Positions 1-7,808 of a stretch of DNA of 16,074 nucleotides are shown one piece after another. The stretch's first letter is position 1. Each line of letters opens with the position of its first letter. This stretch comes from DAOTXK01 sp034430555 (GTDB lineage Bacteria; Chloroflexota; Anaerolineae; Aggregatilineales; Ch27), in contig DAOUEM010000285.1 in assembly GCA_034430555.1 (NCBI GenBank), forward strand, positions 1 through 16,074. The letters are read 5' to 3'. Made by a program: the position numbers and the translations under genes. The notes under the pieces were generated by a model. It was not told where the DNA came from and made no database searches. It saw nothing but the letters and a program-made list of their open reading frames with translations.

Positions 1-631
1 TCTGGCGGCAGGAAGGCTTAAAAGTACCGGCCAAACAACCGAAAAGAGGCCGTTTATGGCTCAATGATGGGTCCTGTATTCGGCTGCGCCCGCTATATGC
101 CAATCATGTGTGGCGCTATGACTTCATGCAAGGCCCTACCCACAATGGCGTGTCATACCGCATCTTGAACATCATTGACGAGTTCACCCGTGAGTGTCTA
201 TGCTGCCGGGTAGCACGGCAGCTCAATCATGAGGCGGTCATCGATGCCCTGGCTCGTTTATTTTGGACACGCGGCACTCCGGCTCATATCCGTTTAGACA
301 ATGGCTCGGAGTTCACCGCCAAGCGCGTTCGGGAGTGGTTGCATAGACTCACGGTCAAGCCGCTGTTTATTGAACCAGGCAGTCCTTGGGAGAACGGTTA
401 TGTTGAGAGCTTCAATGGCAAGATGCGGGATGAACTGCTCAATGGCGAAATCTTCTACTCGCTGAAAGAGGCTCAAATTCTGATTGAGCAATGGCGCATG
501 GATTACAATACCATTCGGCCTCACAGTTCATTAGGCTACCGTCCACCAGCACCGCAGGCTATACTGGTGCAGCCGGTCATAACTACGGCGATACTAACTT
601 AAACTTTGGTACATATTCTTGGGGCAGGTCA
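1..631 (+). mobile_element. Right part of an IS3-family insertion sequence (left end outside window)
   Basis: The transposase C-terminus is followed closely by what looks like the IS right end. At 621-631 the sequence reads GGGGCAGGTCA, the reverse complement of a TGACCTGCCCC terminus. That terminus is typical of the IS407-like group of IS3 elements, and it lies 29 bases after the transposase stop, as usual for this family. The host sequence would begin at 632. The left end lies before the window, so the target duplication cannot be checked. Confidence 0.75.
3..602 (+). CDS. IS3-family transposase OrfB, DDE integrase core, 5' truncated by window edge
   Basis: This is the catalytic subunit of an IS3-type transposase, which cuts and joins IS ends. 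The frame is open from the first bases of the window and opens with a WRQEGLKVPAKQPKRGR segment, typical of the OrfB region before the rve domain. The DDE triad is visible: D in YDFM near 120, D in LDNGSEF, and E in YVESFNGK. Exactly 35 residues separate the second and third acidic residues, the DD(35)E spacing of IS3. The C-terminal RPHSSLGYRPPAP motif is also standard. The N-terminal part and OrfA, which would normally precede it with a frameshift, lie outside the window. The ATG at 108 is internal and is not a real start. The preserved part looks intact and possibly recently active. Confidence 0.93.
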   Translation, partial: WRQEGLKVPAKQPKRGRLWLNDGSCIRLRPLYANHVWRYDFMQGPTHNGVSYRILNIIDEFTRECLCCRVARQLNHEAVIDALARLFWTRGTPAHIRLDNGSEFTAKRVREWLHRLTVKPLFIEPGSPWENGYVESFNGKMRDELLNGEIFYSLKEAQILIEQWRMDYNTIRPHSSLGYRPPAPQAILVQPVITTAILT

Positions 632-646
632 GGTGGCTTTTCCGGG

Positions 647-679
647 GGCTGTAACATTGTTACAGGGTTTGTTACAGCC
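647..679. repeat. Overlapping inverted repeats (GTTACAG motif) next to IS end
   Basis: A perfect 9-bp inverted repeat, GGCTGTAAC (647-655) and GTTACAGCC (671-679), surrounds a nested one, CTGTAAC (649-655) and GTTACAG (659-665). The left arm can pair with either right copy, so two hairpins are mutually exclusive. TTGTTACAG occurs twice (657-665, 669-677). The site lies 16 bases beyond the IS end and 53 bases past the stop of the minus-strand membrane gene. It could be a terminator for that gene, but no T-run follows on the minus strand. Confidence 0.45.
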
Positions 680-731
680 TCAACGGGCAGGCATCCCTGC
701 AAACGAGAGACCACCGCCGCCGCCAGTTCGT

Positions 732-1550
732 CTAGGACGGCTCGAAAGGGACAGCCGCCACCTCCCTGTCCTCACCGGCCGTGAGCAAGTAAGGACTCTC
801 GGCATCAAGTGAGAGCTGATTCTTCACCACAAAAGCCCGGTGCAGCGCCCTTCGTGTCAGTTCCTCTTCCACCACCTGCCAGCGCCGGTCCATCTCGGCT
901 CGCCACTGCTCTTCAAGCTCTCGTTTGAGCCGTTGCTGCTCCTGGCGGTAGAGGTCGAAGCTGAGCTGGGCCAGCTGTGCACCCACCGAGTGCAGGGCAA
1001 ACGGCGCGACCGTACCCATGAAGATGGCGAAACCCAGCTTGATAAAATCCAGCGTTGACAGCACCAGGCCCGTGCTTTCCAGGATGGGCATGGTCGCCGT
1101 GAAGATGTTGGCTGCCAGCACCAGGACGAACACCATCCGTGAGAACCACTGCAGGGACGTATCGGGCATTTCGTCGTAGTCGGGCACCGGGACCAGTCCC
1201 AGCCGGACCTTGATGCCACGCCAGAGAGATGGCAGAGTCAGCACACGCCTGGGCAGGTCCTTCTGCAGGCGTTGACGGGTGGCGGCGAAAGCCACGTACA
1301 CCATCGAGCCTTCGGTCAGGACCACGCCCAACGCCCCGACAAGAGAGGCCCAGATCGTGCCCGGATGCGCAGCGACGCTGCTGAAGGCCTTGAAGGTCTT
1401 GTCGGCTGAGATCACCATGCTGCTGACGCAGATCACAGCCAGAAATACCGGCATGAGTGAGATGGCCCCGATCAGGGCGCGGGCGACATGTTTGTTGTCG
1501 TGCACCAGGTCTCTGGTGCCGGGTTCGGGCTTCGGATGACGGACAACCAT
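732..1550 (-). CDS. Hypothetical four-helix membrane protein with C-terminal coiled coil
   Basis: I do not recognise the family. From ATG 1550 the protein is 272 residues. Four hydrophobic segments stand out: around ALIGAISLMPVFLAVICVSS, IWASLVGALGVVLTEGSMV, MVFVLVLAANIFTATMPIL and FIKLGFAIFMGTVAPFAL. A charged helix follows (LYRQEQQRLKRELEEQWR onward), rich in Glu/Arg and probably coiled coil, so the protein is likely an inner-membrane protein with a cytoplasmic tail. The ATG at 1550 has an AGGGA just upstream. A TTG at 1583 is an alternative start but would reach deeper into the RecA-like frame. It follows the HNH and RecA-fragment genes on the same strand and may be co-transcribed with them. 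Such clusters occur on phages and integrative elements, but a role cannot be given. Confidence 0.6.
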   Translation of the reverse strand: MVVRHPKPEPGTRDLVHDNKHVARALIGAISLMPVFLAVICVSSMVISADKTFKAFSSVAAHPGTIWASLVGALGVVLTEGSMVYVAFAATRQRLQKDLPRRVLTLPSLWRGIKVRLGLVPVPDYDEMPDTSLQWFSRMVFVLVLAANIFTATMPILESTGLVLSTLDFIKLGFAIFMGTVAPFALHSVGAQLAQLSFDLYRQEQQRLKRELEEQWRAEMDRRWQVVEEELTRRALHRAFVVKNQLSLDAESPYLLTAGEDREVAAVPFEPS

Positions 1551-1553
1551 CTT

Positions 1554-1944
1554 CCCTGGTGAACACGCCCAGTTCCCTGCCAACCGCCGCCATCTCCGAC
1601 CAGGGATCGGCCCCGGCGCTGTCGTCTATGAAGACCTTGACATCAGCCTGGCGGAACGGCGGCGCGACCTTGTTTTTCTTGGTTTCCAGCCGCAGCGTAC
1701 GGGCCACGACCTCGCCGGTCCCCGCGTCCTTGAGGGTATCGCCCTGAGCACGCATCTTGGCGATGATCGAGCAGTGATGGCGCAGGGCGCGGCCACCAGG
1801 GTAAGTATCCGGGTCGCCGTAGGACACGCCGATCTTGCTGCGGGCCTGGTTGATGAACAGCAGCTTGAGCATCTTCATGATTGTTGCGGTTGCTGTATTC
1901 ATAGGCTGATAGGCTCCTTTTGGGGTTTCGTGTGGGGTTGTCAT
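1554..1944 (-). pseudogene. RecA C-terminal fragment lacking Walker A/B
   Basis: The translation contains the RecA signature around LFINQARSKIGVSYGDP and PGGRALRHH, then KKNKVAPPFRQADVKVF and EMAAVGRELGVF. These match in order the strand after loop L2, the core C-terminal part and the first part of the C-terminal domain of RecA. The ATP-binding half is absent, and nothing on the minus strand up to 2860 encodes it. Homology ends near 1554. After that the frame stays open to 913 only as a shadow of the membrane-protein gene, which suggests a frameshift or fusion at that point. Two starts are possible. ATG 1944 overlaps the HNH stop in an ATGA arrangement. ATG 1902 has an AAGGAG 11 bases upstream (1914-1919). 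It could not act as a normal recombinase. Whether the fragment is made as a short protein is unknown. Confidence 0.75.
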
Positions 1945-2495
1945 TTTGGGTCAGTTGGGGATTGGTGATCGCGCGTTTCCTGTCCATCCTCCTCCGTGTC
2001 CAGTTCTGTACGCGCCTCCAGACGCGCCTCGGGGAAGTTCTTGCGCGCATACTCGCCGAAGTGCAGCTCTGCCGCCGCGTCGTAAGCCAGCGCCGCCTCG
2101 ACCGGGTCGTCGTAGTAACCCAGGAAGATCTGCCGGCGGTGGGGGAAGAAACGCGCCTGCCACTTGCCGTGATGGTCGTGCCAGGTCACGCCTTTGTAGC
2201 CCGAGATGTTTTTGCCGATCTTGCGGTTCCAGCCGTTCTGCTCGCGGGTGACGAAACGCAGGTTGGCGCGGGTATTGTAAAGCTTGTCGCCGTTGATGTG
2301 GTCCACGAACTGGCCGGGCCGGGCATCCATGATCAGGCGGTGCATGTACAGGTACGGGTAGCCCCCGTTGAGGTGGATGCGCGAAGCCGCATAGCCATTG
2401 TGGGTGCAGTGCCAGGTGTACTGGGACAGCCAGGCGTAGTTGGCGTCGTCGACAAGTGTGGTCAAACCACGGGTGACGGGAATAGATCGGGGCAT
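1941..2495 (-). CDS. HNH endonuclease with AP2 DNA-binding domain (homing-type)
   Basis: This 184-residue protein has the standard layout of phage and intron HNH-AP2 homing endonucleases. The HNH part spans about residues 50-90: MHRLIM with His52, then VDHINGDKLYNTRANLRF with Asp65-His66-Asn68, then REQNGWN. The AP2 domain spans about 98-153: SGYKGVTWHDHHGKWQARF, IFLGYYDDPVEAALAYDAAA and FGEYARKNFP. Such enzymes nick or cut DNA to spread their own gene. All core residues are present, so it may be functional. The start ATG at 2495 has only a weak AGGT Shine-Dalgarno, and the stop overlaps the next start (ATGA at 1941-1944). A minus-strand promoter and a conserved leader lie upstream. Its position beside a RecA fragment suggests insertion in or near a recA gene in an ancestral element. 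Confidence 0.88.
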   Translation of the reverse strand: MPRSIPVTRGLTTLVDDANYAWLSQYTWHCTHNGYAASRIHLNGGYPYLYMHRLIMDARPGQFVDHINGDKLYNTRANLRFVTREQNGWNRKIGKNISGYKGVTWHDHHGKWQARFFPHRRQIFLGYYDDPVEAALAYDAAAELHFGEYARKNFPEARLEARTELDTEEDGQETRDHQSPTDPK

Positions 2496-2525
2496 GAGAG
2501 GTGACCTGCGGGGGGGATAGGGGAA

Positions 2526-2625
2526 TCAAAAACGGCCGAAAGGCTCGGTTCTGGTCTCTCAGATTCGGTTCATTCGTGGGGATGCTGCGGGTGGGGTGTT
2601 TCGCTCTTCCTTATTATACCACGGG
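2526..2625 (-). repeat. Left copy (A) of a diverged ~100-bp direct repeat; leader of the HNH gene
   Basis: The core 2529-2582 is clearly similar to 8110-8162. A 17-base block is identical in both (2550-2566 and 8131-8147), and weaker similarity continues through TTTCGCT to the AT-rich -10 region. Read on the minus strand, the unit holds a -10 box, a short hairpin with arms TCTG/CAGA, then a second hairpin (2533-2547, arms CGAGCC/GGCCG with a bulged A and a UUUC loop) followed by five T. The last part resembles an intrinsic terminator or attenuator. It lies between the promoter and the HNH start. Repeat status is seen directly. The leader role is inference. Confidence 0.6.
2613..2621 (-). promoter_or_regulatory. 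Extended -10 promoter element for the HNH operon
   Basis: On the minus strand these bases read TGGTATAAT, a perfect extended -10 (TGnTATAAT). No good -35 is seen, which is acceptable for extended -10 promoters. Transcription would begin near 2606, giving a leader of about 110 bases before the HNH start at 2495. Confidence 0.5.
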
Positions 2626-2679
2626 TTTCCTGCTGCCCTCTAAAATGCGAATGCCATAATGGATGAAGGGTTCTTCACT

Positions 2680-2692
2680 CCGAGATTCTCGG
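2680..2692. promoter_or_regulatory. Short palindrome upstream of the BTAD gene
   Basis: CCGAGATTCTCGG has perfect 5-bp arms around ATT. It lies 18 bases before the -35-like hexamer of the candidate promoter of the large regulator gene. It could be an operator bound by a dimeric regulator, possibly the BTAD protein itself. No second copy was noticed. Confidence 0.3.
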
Positions 2693-2709
2693 ATGCCGTG
2701 CAGCCTGGT

Positions 2710-2737
2710 TTTACCCGGCACCTGATTGTGATATTAT
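2710..2737 (+). promoter_or_regulatory. Candidate sigma70-type promoter for the BTAD-nSTAND1-WD40 gene
   Basis: TTTACC (2710-2715) and TATTAT (2732-2737) are separated by 16 bases. They match the -35 consensus at four of six and the -10 consensus at five of six positions. The start codon is 125 bases downstream. The rest of the 2626-2862 gap shows no gene. Confidence 0.35.
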
Positions 2738-2862
2738 GAGAATTGAAGAGATTCGCCCCTTTCCCCAGTGTTGGGTCGCCTCATTAACGCGCCATCCCCG
2801 CAGCGCGAGCACCGCTAATTCACACCATCCGTCATTTAAACAACCAAGCAGGGGGTAGGACC

Positions 2863-4629
2863 ATGTCTGATCGCCTGACCATCCGCACCTTTGGCGGCTT
2901 ATCGGTCGAACTGGATGGCACCCCTGTCTCCAGTTTTAACCAGAAGAAGGTCCCGGCGCTGCTGGTCTACCTGGCTTGCACCGGTCGTTCGCACCCTCGC
3001 GAGCCGGTGGCGGAACTGTTCTGGGAAGGACGCACTCAATCCGCCTCGCTTCGTAATCTGGGTGTAGCCCTGACGAACTTACGGAAGACTGTCGGGGCTT
3101 TCGTACTGACCGACGATGCCCTGGCCATGAACCCGGACAGTGATTGGTGGCTGGATGCGGCAGCATTCGAAAAGATGCTGTCTGAGGCAGATGAGCAGCA
3201 GATTACTGCGGCTGTAGAACTCTATAAGGGCAACTTCCTGGATGGCTTCTCTGTGGACAGCGCAGCATTTGAAGAGTGGACCACACGCGAGCGTGAACGG
3301 CTGCGCTTACGCATGCAGAGCGCACTGGATGCCCTGATAGCCTTACATCTGGAGCGCGGCGAACATGATGCCGGAATCACGCGCGCCAACCAGCTGCTGG
3401 CACTGGACAACTTACGTGAGAAGAGCCACCGCCAGTTAATGCTGCTGCTTCACAACGCTGGTGAACGTGAAGCCGCCCTGGCGCAATATGACACGCTCAG
3501 CCGCCTGCTGGAAGCGGAACTGCAGGTCGAACCCACGGCTGAGAGTAAAACACTGGTGGAGCGTCTGCGTGCCGGCGAAGAGATGGTGACCGAACTAGCA
3601 ACTACCACCACCTCACCACGAGAGATCACCAATCCCTACAAAGGCCTGCGCGCCTTTCAGGAAGCTGACGCTGTTGACTTTTTCGGACGGGAGACCCTGA
3701 CCCAACACCTGCTGGACCGGCTGACCGAGGAAGTATCCTTTGCGCGTTTCCTGGCTGTGGTCGGACCCAGCGGCTGCGGTAAATCGAGTGTGATCAAAGC
3801 CGGGCTTATCCCGGCCATCCGGCGCGGTGCGCTGCCGGGTTCATCCGATTGGCAGGTAGTAGAGATCGTGCCAGGTAGCCATCCCTTCGAGGAACTTGAG
3901 ATCGCCCTCACCCGCCTGGCAGCAAACCCGCCGACCGACTTGATGACCCAGTTGAAGCGAGACAAGCGCGGTATCCTCAGAGCCGTTCGCATGGTCTTGC
4001 CCGAAGAAGAAAGCCAGCTACTACTGGTCATCGACCAGTTCGAGGAAGTTTTTACGCTGGTATCTGAGGCAGCCACCACCAGGCACCTGCTGGACAGTCT
4101 CTACGCCGCTGTCACTGCACCTCGTACGCCCCTGCGCGTGGTCATCACCCTGCGCGGCGACTTCTTCGACCGGCCGCTGATGTATCCCCCCTTTGGTGAG
4201 ATGGTCTGCCATCGCACCGAAGCCATCATGCCGATGACGACCGAGGAGCTGGAGCAGGCCGTCACCTGCCCGGCAGCGCGCGTCGGCGTCTCGCTTGAAA
4301 CTGGCCTGGCGACCACGATTGTGAGTGAAGTCGTGGAGCGGCCTGGTTCGCTGCCCATGCTGCAGTACGCGCTGACCGAGTTGTTTGGACCAACGGGACA
4401 ACGGCACCCTGACCCTGGCCACCTACCAGGACATCGGCGGCACGCTGGGCGCGCTAACCCGGCAGACCGATGCGGTCTATGCCAGGTTCACACCATCACA
4501 GCAGGAAGCCGCTCGCCAGGTCTGCCTGCGGCTGGTCACGTTGGGCGAAGGCACGGAGGACATCCGCCGGCGCACGCTCAAGAGCGAACTGCTTTCGGCA
4601 GGCGGGGAAGCCACCCAGACCGTACTTGA
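2863..4629 (+). CDS. BTAD/SARP-type regulator with nSTAND1 NTPase, N-terminal part of a frameshifted gene
   Basis: ATG 2863 follows a purine-rich AGGGGGTAGGA. Residues 1-95 form an OmpR/SARP-like winged helix (RTFGGLSVELDG, then LLVYLACTGRSHPRE and ELFWEG). Residues 100-235 form the helical bacterial transcriptional activation domain (BTAD). NPYKGLRAF (about 257) opens an nSTAND1 NTPase with Walker A GPSGCGKSS (301-309) and Walker B LLLVIDQFEE (D391). STAND proteins switch between ADP- and ATP-bound states after ligand sensing. Homology stops at ELF (residues 506-508, to base 4386). The next residues, GPTGQRHPDPG and onward to 4629, are out-of-frame. Removing one G at 4387/4388 joins this part to the following one as a single 1612-residue protein. 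The rest of the domain, the sensor repeats and the membrane helix are therefore in the other entry. Confidence 0.88.
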   Translation: MSDRLTIRTFGGLSVELDGTPVSSFNQKKVPALLVYLACTGRSHPREPVAELFWEGRTQSASLRNLGVALTNLRKTVGAFVLTDDALAMNPDSDWWLDAAAFEKMLSEADEQQITAAVELYKGNFLDGFSVDSAAFEEWTTRERERLRLRMQSALDALIALHLERGEHDAGITRANQLLALDNLREKSHRQLMLLLHNAGEREAALAQYDTLSRLLEAELQVEPTAESKTLVERLRAGEEMVTELATTTTSPREITNPYKGLRAFQEADAVDFFGRETLTQHLLDRLTEEVSFARFLAVVGPSGCGKSSVIKAGLIPAIRRGALPGSSDWQVVEIVPGSHPFEELEIALTRLAANPPTDLMTQLKRDKRGILRAVRMVLPEEESQLLLVIDQFEEVFTLVSEAATTRHLLDSLYAAVTAPRTPLRVVITLRGDFFDRPLMYPPFGEMVCHRTEAIMPMTTEELEQAVTCPAARVGVSLETGLATTIVSEVVERPGSLPMLQYALTELFGPTGQRHPDPGHLPGHRRHAGRANPADRCGLCQVHTITAGSRSPGLPAAGHVGRRHGGHPPAHAQERTAFGRRGSHPDRT

Positions 4630-7600
4630 TGCTTTCGACCGGTCACGCTTGCTGACCTTCGACCAGGACTTCGTCACCGGCGAACCCAGCGTTGAACTGG
4701 CCCATGAAGCCATCATCCGTGAGTGTGGGCAGTTGCGGACCTGGTTGGACGAGAGCCGCGACGATGTGCGCTTACAGCGTTTGTTGGCGGGAGCGGCAAC
4801 TCACTGGATAGAGGCTGGGTGCGATCCCAGCTACCTGCTGCTTGGCTCGCGGTTGGCGCAGTTCCGAGAGTGGGCGGCAACCACACAGGTCTCCCTCACC
4901 CAGAAGGAACAAGCCTTCCTTGAAACAAGCATTACAGAAGAACAGCAGCAGATGACCCGACGGCGGCGGGTACGCAACCTGGTGTTCACCGTCCTGGTCA
5001 TCATCGCGGTCGTGATGGCCGGCTTGGCACTAGTAGCACGTGATCGGGAGCGGATGGCTGCTCGCGAAGCAGAAGTGCGTCATAGCTTGGCCCTGTCCGC
5101 TAGCGCACAGGAGGCGGTGCTTACCTATAATACCGATCTTGCGGTTGCCCTGGCACTGGAAGCCTACAGCATCGAGGATCCGCCAGTCGAAGCGGAGCGG
5201 GCGGTGGCCGCTGCCATCTATGCGCCGGGCACACGCCGTGTCTTCACAGGTCATGAAGGACCAATCACCAGTGTAGATATCAGCCCGGATGGCCGCTATG
5301 CACTCTCCGCCGGGGGACTCCGACGGAGTCATGTGGGTGACATCGAGCGCTATGTACCTGATCCTATTCAAGACTACACCGTGCGGATGTGGAACCTGGA
5401 AACCGGCGAGGAAGTCGGCTGCTTTGAGGGTCATGAAGGGTCGGTATGGGATGTAGCTTTCGGCCCCGACGGACTCACCGCGCTCTCAGCTTCATCAGAC
5501 AAGACCCTGATTCTCTGGGATGTCGATCCAGCTTCACCATCGTTTGGCGAGCTCATCCGCCGTTTGGAAGGCCATGAATTCGAGGTGCGGAGCGTGGCCT
5601 TCAGCCCAGATGGTCAAGCGGCCCTGTCTGGGGATGCGAACTACAATCTTTATCTGTGGGACGTCGAGAGTGGACAGCAGGAACGCCGCTTTCGTGCTGA
5701 GAATGTAGAGCCAAGTCTACATGGTGGCAGCAACATATGGAATATCGCGTTCAGTTCAGATGGTCGCACTGCTCTGGCCGGCTATGAGAGTGGTGTGGCG
5801 GTTCTATGGAATCTGGCGACAGGCGAGGAACTCCGCAGACTTGAACTGCGCTACAGTGCAGATGAAACGCTGGCCGTAGCCCTCAGCCCAGACAGTCACT
5901 ACGCGCTTACAGGTAATATCGAGCATATTGCCGGTACTTACGACGACTTTGCCATCTACATGATGATCTTGTGGGATCTGGAAACCGGTGAAGAAGTCCA
6001 ACGCTATTACCACGGTTGTTTCGCTGTCACCGGCGTGGCCTTCAATCCGGATGGCCTGACCGCGATTTCAGTCGACGACGGCCTTATCCTGTACCTGTGG
6101 GACCTCCAGACAGGCCAGGTCCTTCATCGCCTGTCCGGGCACACCGGACCAATAACAGACGTAGCTCTAACATCCGATGGCCGGCGTGCGCTCACCAGTG
6201 CTGAGGATGGCACACTGCGGTTGTGGGATCTCCATAACGGTGCGGAGGTCTACCGTTTGCCTGTTGACTGGGTCGTAGCCGTTGCCCTCAGTCCAGACGG
6301 CCACACTGCTGCCACAGGCAGCCTGCGCAACGCAGTCGCCCTGTGGGATGTCGAGACAGGAACGATGATCCGCCAGCTGCAGGGGCACAATGACTCGGTG
6401 ATGGCCGTGGCCTTTGCGCCCGACGGACGGACGCTTTTTTCTGGAGGGCAGGATGGAAGGATCCTGCTGTGGGACGTGGAGACCGGTGAACAGATTGAAC
6501 GCCTGGTTTTCCGTGATGTGGTCGCGCCGGTTACTGGCATTGCCGTCAGCCCTGGCGGCCGCTATCTATTGGTCAGCTCCAGGGGAGCAGCAGATGTCTA
6601 CTCAGACGGCACACCAGAAACTCACAAATTAGTGCTATTTGATCTGGAGACGCGTGACGTGGTTCGCACTTTTGAGGGCCACCTAGATCCGGTGAACAGC
6701 GTGGCGATCAGCCCGGATGGGCGCTATGGGCTCTCCGGGTCAAACGACTTCACCCTACGCCTATGGGACCTTGCTACCGGTGAGGAAATCCGTCGTTTCA
6801 CGAATCACATCGGCAATGTGTACCGGGTGGCGATTAGTTCAGATGGGCGCTACGCCCTGTCAGGTTCTACCGATCGGTCGATGATCATGTGGGATATGGC
6901 GACAGGGGAAGAACTGCATCGCTTTGAGGGTCACAGCGAGGTGATATACGGTGGGGCATTCAGCCCGGACGGCCGTTTCGCGCTCTCTGGTGGCAACGAC
7001 CGGCAATTGATATTGTGGGATGTTGAAACGGGCGAGGAACTCCGACGATACCGAGACCTGTGGCGGATTTGGGATGTAGTGGCGATAAGTGCAGATGGGC
7101 GCGATATGCTGTCAGGATCGGAGCACCACCCACCCTTGTGGCGGATCTCAGATACGCCGGATGAGATCATCGCCTGGGGCTATGAGAACCGGTACATCCG
7201 CGAGCTGTCCTGCCTGGAACGCCAGACCTACGGTGTCGAGCCGCTTTGCACCCCCGGTGAAACCTTACCGACGCGCACCCCTTACCTCACGTTGACGCCC
7301 AGTCTGGTGCCCTCAATGACGCCAACCATAAACTGGACACAGGTTACCGCTACGCCCACCTGGACGCCGTTTCCCTCATTGACGCCCACGGCCACGCCTG
7401 AAAAGCCCACACCGGAACCTCAGGGCGAGTTAACTCCAGGCGTGATGGTCATGGGCAGTTATTTGCTTAATGGCCGCGACCAGTGGACCTACTCTGGTAC
7501 GGCCCAGCAGACGATTTCCATCAATTTTAATGGTGTCGGTCAAAAGCTTATTATCTTGAACCCAGATGGCTCGTTGCTCCTGGAAAGCAACGGACCAAGC

Positions 7601-7702
7601 ATCGGACCTGTTGCACTGCCCGATACCGGCACTTACGCGTTCATCATCGAAAGCGAGACATCGATGCCCGGTTCCTACATGCTGACGATAAACCAGGAGT
7701 AA
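4385..7702 (+). CDS. C-terminal part of the nSTAND1 protein: TM helix, ~14 WD40 repeats, PPC-like domain
   Basis: The TTG at 4385 is not a likely real start. The frame continues the NTPase module (DNGTLTLATYQDIGGTLGAL, then ELAHEAIIRECGQLRTWLDE), as expected after repair of the extra G. Using full-protein numbering, an Arg-rich stop-transfer sequence (TRRRRVRN) precedes one membrane helix (about 705-725), then a short linker typical of nSTAND1-WD40 proteins (LALSASAQEAV, DLAVALALEAY). About 14 WD40 repeats run from 795 to 1430 (repeated GH..V..VA.SPDGR.AL.G, LWD.ETGEE), enough for two seven-bladed propellers. A Thr/Pro-rich stretch follows (about 1460-1520), then a beta-rich domain resembling bacterial pre-peptidase C-terminal (PPC) domains. 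The predicted topology has the DNA-binding and NTPase head inside and the propellers outside, so this could be a membrane-tethered sensor-regulator. The ligand is unknown. Confidence 0.88.
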   Translation: MDQRDNGTLTLATYQDIGGTLGALTRQTDAVYARFTPSQQEAARQVCLRLVTLGEGTEDIRRRTLKSELLSAGGEATQTVLDAFDRSRLLTFDQDFVTGEPSVELAHEAIIRECGQLRTWLDESRDDVRLQRLLAGAATHWIEAGCDPSYLLLGSRLAQFREWAATTQVSLTQKEQAFLETSITEEQQQMTRRRRVRNLVFTVLVIIAVVMAGLALVARDRERMAAREAEVRHSLALSASAQEAVLTYNTDLAVALALEAYSIEDPPVEAERAVAAAIYAPGTRRVFTGHEGPITSVDISPDGRYALSAGGLRRSHVGDIERYVPDPIQDYTVRMWNLETGEEVGCFEGHEGSVWDVAFGPDGLTALSASSDKTLILWDVDPASPSFGELIRRLEGHEFEVRSVAFSPDGQAALSGDANYNLYLWDVESGQQERRFRAENVEPSLHGGSNIWNIAFSSDGRTALAGYESGVAVLWNLATGEELRRLELRYSADETLAVALSPDSHYALTGNIEHIAGTYDDFAIYMMILWDLETGEEVQRYYHGCFAVTGVAFNPDGLTAISVDDGLILYLWDLQTGQVLHRLSGHTGPITDVALTSDGRRALTSAEDGTLRLWDLHNGAEVYRLPVDWVVAVALSPDGHTAATGSLRNAVALWDVETGTMIRQLQGHNDSVMAVAFAPDGRTLFSGGQDGRILLWDVETGEQIERLVFRDVVAPVTGIAVSPGGRYLLVSSRGAADVYSDGTPETHKLVLFDLETRDVVRTFEGHLDPVNSVAISPDGRYGLSGSNDFTLRLWDLATGEEIRRFTNHIGNVYRVAISSDGRYALSGSTDRSMIMWDMATGEELHRFEGHSEVIYGGAFSPDGRFALSGGNDRQLILWDVETGEELRRYRDLWRIWDVVAISADGRDMLSGSEHHPPLWRISDTPDEIIAWGYENRYIRELSCLERQTYGVEPLCTPGETLPTRTPYLTLTPSLVPSMTPTINWTQVTATPTWTPFPSLTPTATPEKPTPEPQGELTPGVMVMGSYLLNGRDQWTYSGTAQQTISINFNGVGQKLIILNPDGSLLLESNGPSIGPVALPDTGTYAFIIESETSMPGSYMLTINQE

Positions 7703-7745
7703 CCTTCAACCAGGTCATGCTCCGTACATGCGGTATAACGGTCAG

Positions 7746-7770
7746 GGAGAGGCAGTCACAGGCCGCCTCT
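7746..7770 (+). terminator. Hairpin after the WD40 gene, possible terminator
   Basis: GAGAGGC (7746-7752) and GCCTCTC (7764-7770) form a perfect 7-bp stem with an 11-base loop, 44 bases after the stop at 7702. No T-run follows, so it may only stabilise the 3' end or act with Rho. Confidence 0.3.
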
Positions 7771-7808
7771 CTGGATTCCGGAACGGTTCTGGGATGCTGG
7801 GCAGCAAT

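Noticed and set aside
913..1553. Extended RecA-like protein down to 913
   Set aside because: The residues lose all RecA similarity and are rich in Arg/Pro/Gly, as expected for a shadow frame over the membrane gene.
2529..2582. CUGAGA...ACC-like string suggesting a TPP riboswitch
   Set aside because: On the minus strand CTGAGAGACC occurs, but the second conserved half of the thi-box is absent and the downstream genes are not thiamine-related.
4385..4629. Programmed ribosomal frameshift in the BTAD/WD40 gene
   Set aside because: There is no classic slippery site, no stop nearby in the first frame, and no pseudoknot seen. A simple one-base indel explains it.
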